From NCBI RefSeq assembly GCF_000006565.2, contig NC_031475.1, forward strand, positions 2,255,190 through 2,319,189: a DNA stretch of 64,000 bases, written 5' to 3'. Source of the DNA: Toxoplasma gondii ME49. Its lineage: Eukaryota; Apicomplexa; Conoidasida; Eucoccidiorida; Sarcocystidae. The position numbers and the translations under genes were made by a program. Shown here piece by piece: positions 62,001 through 64,000 of the stretch; position 1 is the stretch's first letter; every line of letters begins with the position of its first letter. The notes under the pieces are model-generated. The model was not told the DNA's origin. It did not search any database and saw only the letters and a list, made by a program, of their open reading frames with translations.

Positions 62001-64000
62001 ACAAATTCAGAAGACAAAGGTACACATGGCGAATAAACACCAAGTATTATTGGATGCGAGACACTCAAGAAGCCGGAAACTCATCGCAGGGTTGCCGTCT
62101 TACCTGCGACTCTTCTCTTTTTCTTCGCCCATGGTCCTCTGATTCGAATTCCCCATTCCCCGTCTCGCCGCCTCTCGCCTCCACTCTACTCCGTCTTCGT
62201 TCTCCGTCGCTGGGCGTCCGCGTCGCATGTCTGGGTCTTCGCCCGCCAGGTGTACGTACACTTCGACCGTCTGTTTGTTGCTCTGCGTCTTCCTTTCGGC
62301 TGTCTTCCCACTTCGGCTCCTCGTCCTCTGACTCACCTTTCTCGGCCGGGACAGACCGCAGAACACGACGGTTCGCATGCGAGGAATTACCGCAAACTTC
62401 ATGCGACTCCTCGCGCCTGGATCTCTCCCCCGGCCCTGCCGTCCCTCTCGACCTTTGTCTGTCGCCTCCCTCCCGATCTTCAGCCACGTCGGCCTGAGCA
62501 GCCTGGGCGCTCGCTAGCTCCTCTGGAGTCCCGCACGAGTCTCGTTGCTCTGCGCCCGGCGGGCAAGTTTGCTGCATGCGCATCAGCGTTAGAAGCTCGT
62601 CGACCTCGGCCTTCAAATCCGCAAAAAACTCGCTGGGTGGAAGCCGCAGCTGAGGCGGGGCACTGGCGCCCAACGCGGAGGCGAGAGGCGAGGCGGCGGA
62701 ACCAGAGGCGGGCAGAGGAATCAAAACGGGGACGCTGCTGCTGCTCAGAGTCGCGCGGTACTGGAGAGATTTCTCGCTTTGCTGCGGAAAAGGGGAAGAA
62801 GCAAAGATAAAGCGAAAGGGCGCTCCAACAGCAGGAGAAGGAAAATGGAAAAGCGAAACATGATTTCCAGAAGAACAACCAACGCGTCGCGCGGAAGCGG
62901 TGCAGAAGAGCCTCACGAGCCCCGCGAGGACGCGAAGGAAGAACAAGCATATCGGGAAGAAACAAATAAACAAAGGCCGAAACAGAGAAAAGCAAGCTCA
63001 ACTTCAACTACAGAAAACCATGTTAACTCCCAAATCTGTCGTCTCAGATACTCGATATACCTCTCTACATATATGTATATATATATATATATGTATATAC
63101 TTGTGGCGACGACTGTCTGAAATCTTTTCACATACACATCAATATATAGAGATACGTAGATATAGATACGTAGATACAAATAGACAGGGAGATAGACAGA
63201 TGTTGTTTCGCTGCTCTATCAGTCCTCTTATCATTTTGTGTGCGATTCATTGACCCTTCACAGTCGTAGCTTGTGAGATCATTCTTTCAGCGTGTCTCCT
63301 CCGTCTTACTCGAATTTGCGCGAGCGCCTCCTCCTTGCGTCTGCGTTCTCGGTTGGCCTCGCGCTGAGCAGCTTCGCGGCGTCTGCGTTCTCTCTCTAAA
63401 TCTGTGAGGGCCTTCTGAAGTTCCTCGCCCTGTTGCATGCAGAGAGAATTGAGAGAGTCCAGCTGGCCGGCCACGCGCTCCAGCTGTCTCTCTCGGAGAG
63501 CCAAGACAGCCGCGGAAGCGGCAGGCGAGAGTGTCGAAGGCGCCGACTGCGCCCGACTGTGGGGTGAGGCCAGAGGAGAAAGAAGGCCCTCTGGCGCGCG
63601 GCTTCTGTCGCGCGTCTCCTCGCCGCTCGGCGACGACGGGGGAGGAACCGAACCTATCGAGGAAGGCGAGGGAGAAGAAGGCGAAGACGATCCTTCCTTG
63701 CTCGAGATCACAGGAAAGGGAGAGGAAGCGAAGCCGGGAAGCAGTGCGAGAGACGACAGTGCTGAAGCGAAGGAAGGCGCCCCCACAAGCGTCGAGCCCA
63801 CGGGCTTGTCGTCACGTGAAGGTCTCTCCTGAAGCCTCTGGTTCCCTTCGCTTTCGCTAGCGTCTTTCGAAGGCTCTTCCTTGTCGTCTGCTGGCTCCTT
63901 CCCTTCATTCGCCTTCCTGTTCTCTTCTCGCTGGGCGCCTCGCTCCACTCCGCGAGTCTCGCCGTCTGCACCTGCTTCGCTTTCTTCGCTCTCTTCGGTC
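59083..64000 (-). CDS. Large coiled-coil/low-complexity protein, 5' end outside the window
   Basis: Visible exons on the minus strand are 64000(edge)-63262, 62781-62104 and 61860-59083, joined in phase 0 at clean sites (CT/GTGAAG, TTCCGCAG, CAG/GTAAG, TTTCTCAG). The first is Glu/Ser/Pro-rich, then a strong Arg/Glu coiled coil (LERERRRREAAQREANRERR). The second is Glu/Arg/Ser-rich with a hydrophobic helix (FFADLKAEVDELLTLMRMQQ). The last, open for 926 codons, ends with a conserved-looking acidic helix (FFEDLQTLEATLEADIVV) and TGA. The pyrimidine-rich middle (about 60200-60700) and a good in-frame acceptor near 59202 suggest that this last block is several exons with intron read-through. A Cys/His-rich patch (KCECPRHCECTCCE) lies near 59340-59390. 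I do not recognise the family. A cytoskeletal or centrosomal role is possible from the coiled coil only. Confidence 0.6.
63069..63100. repeat. (TA)n microsatellite in an intron of the right-hand gene
   Basis: Short alternating TA/TATG run between the first and second visible exons of the minus-strand coiled-coil gene. Confidence 0.85.

Noticed and set aside
1..64000. tRNA/rRNA genes, transposon ORFs, CRISPR arrays, bacterial operons or viral genes
   Set aside because: Looked for on both strands and not found; tandem repeats present are simple microsatellites in introns and intergenic DNA.

Overview
The window is nuclear DNA from an apicomplexan, most likely a tissue-cyst coccidian (Toxoplasma gondii or a close relative such as Hammondia or Neospora). 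The evidence is GC-rich exons split by many GT-AG introns, AT-richer intergenic DNA with (TA)n microsatellites inside introns, many GCATGC sites (the apicomplexan AP2-type motif), a CAAAATGG-type start context at one gene, and the gene content. No operons, rRNA, tRNA, transposon ORFs, CRISPR or viral genes were seen. I built the gene models by hand from splice signals, frame continuity and protein motifs; exon phases close exactly in five multi-exon models.

Layout: (1) 1-4474, gene-poor flank. (2) 4475-10856 (+), a 1787-residue DEAD-box RNA helicase with a signal peptide and a long leader, probably apicoplast-targeted. (3) 13264-17785 (-), an acidic nucleoplasmin-like nuclear protein matching T. 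gondii NF3; it converges on the helicase. (4) 19954-28890 (+), a 13-exon DHH-family exopolyphosphatase/pyrophosphatase (PPX1/prune type), divergent from NF3 across about 2.2 kb. (5) 31034-40515 (-), a 15-exon NDC80/HEC1 kinetochore protein, convergent with the phosphatase. (6) 44223-53725 (+), a 16-exon MCM10 replication factor with the OB-fold/zinc core and the paired C-terminal zinc fingers, possibly with extra 5' exons from 42207. (7) 56305-57057 (+), a 250-residue orphan protein. (8) 59083-64000 (-), the 3' part of a large coiled-coil/low-complexity protein of unknown function, cut by the window edge.

Two functional links stand out. NDC80 (chromosome segregation) and MCM10 (replication initiation) lie head to head and could share a cell-cycle promoter. 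A near-palindromic 14-mer, ggtgta-YR-tacacc, recurs through introns, intergenic DNA and MCM10 coding exons. The most informative results are the full exon structures of NDC80, MCM10 and the DHH phosphatase, which no single open reading frame reveals, and the two-module architecture of the NF3-like chaperone.
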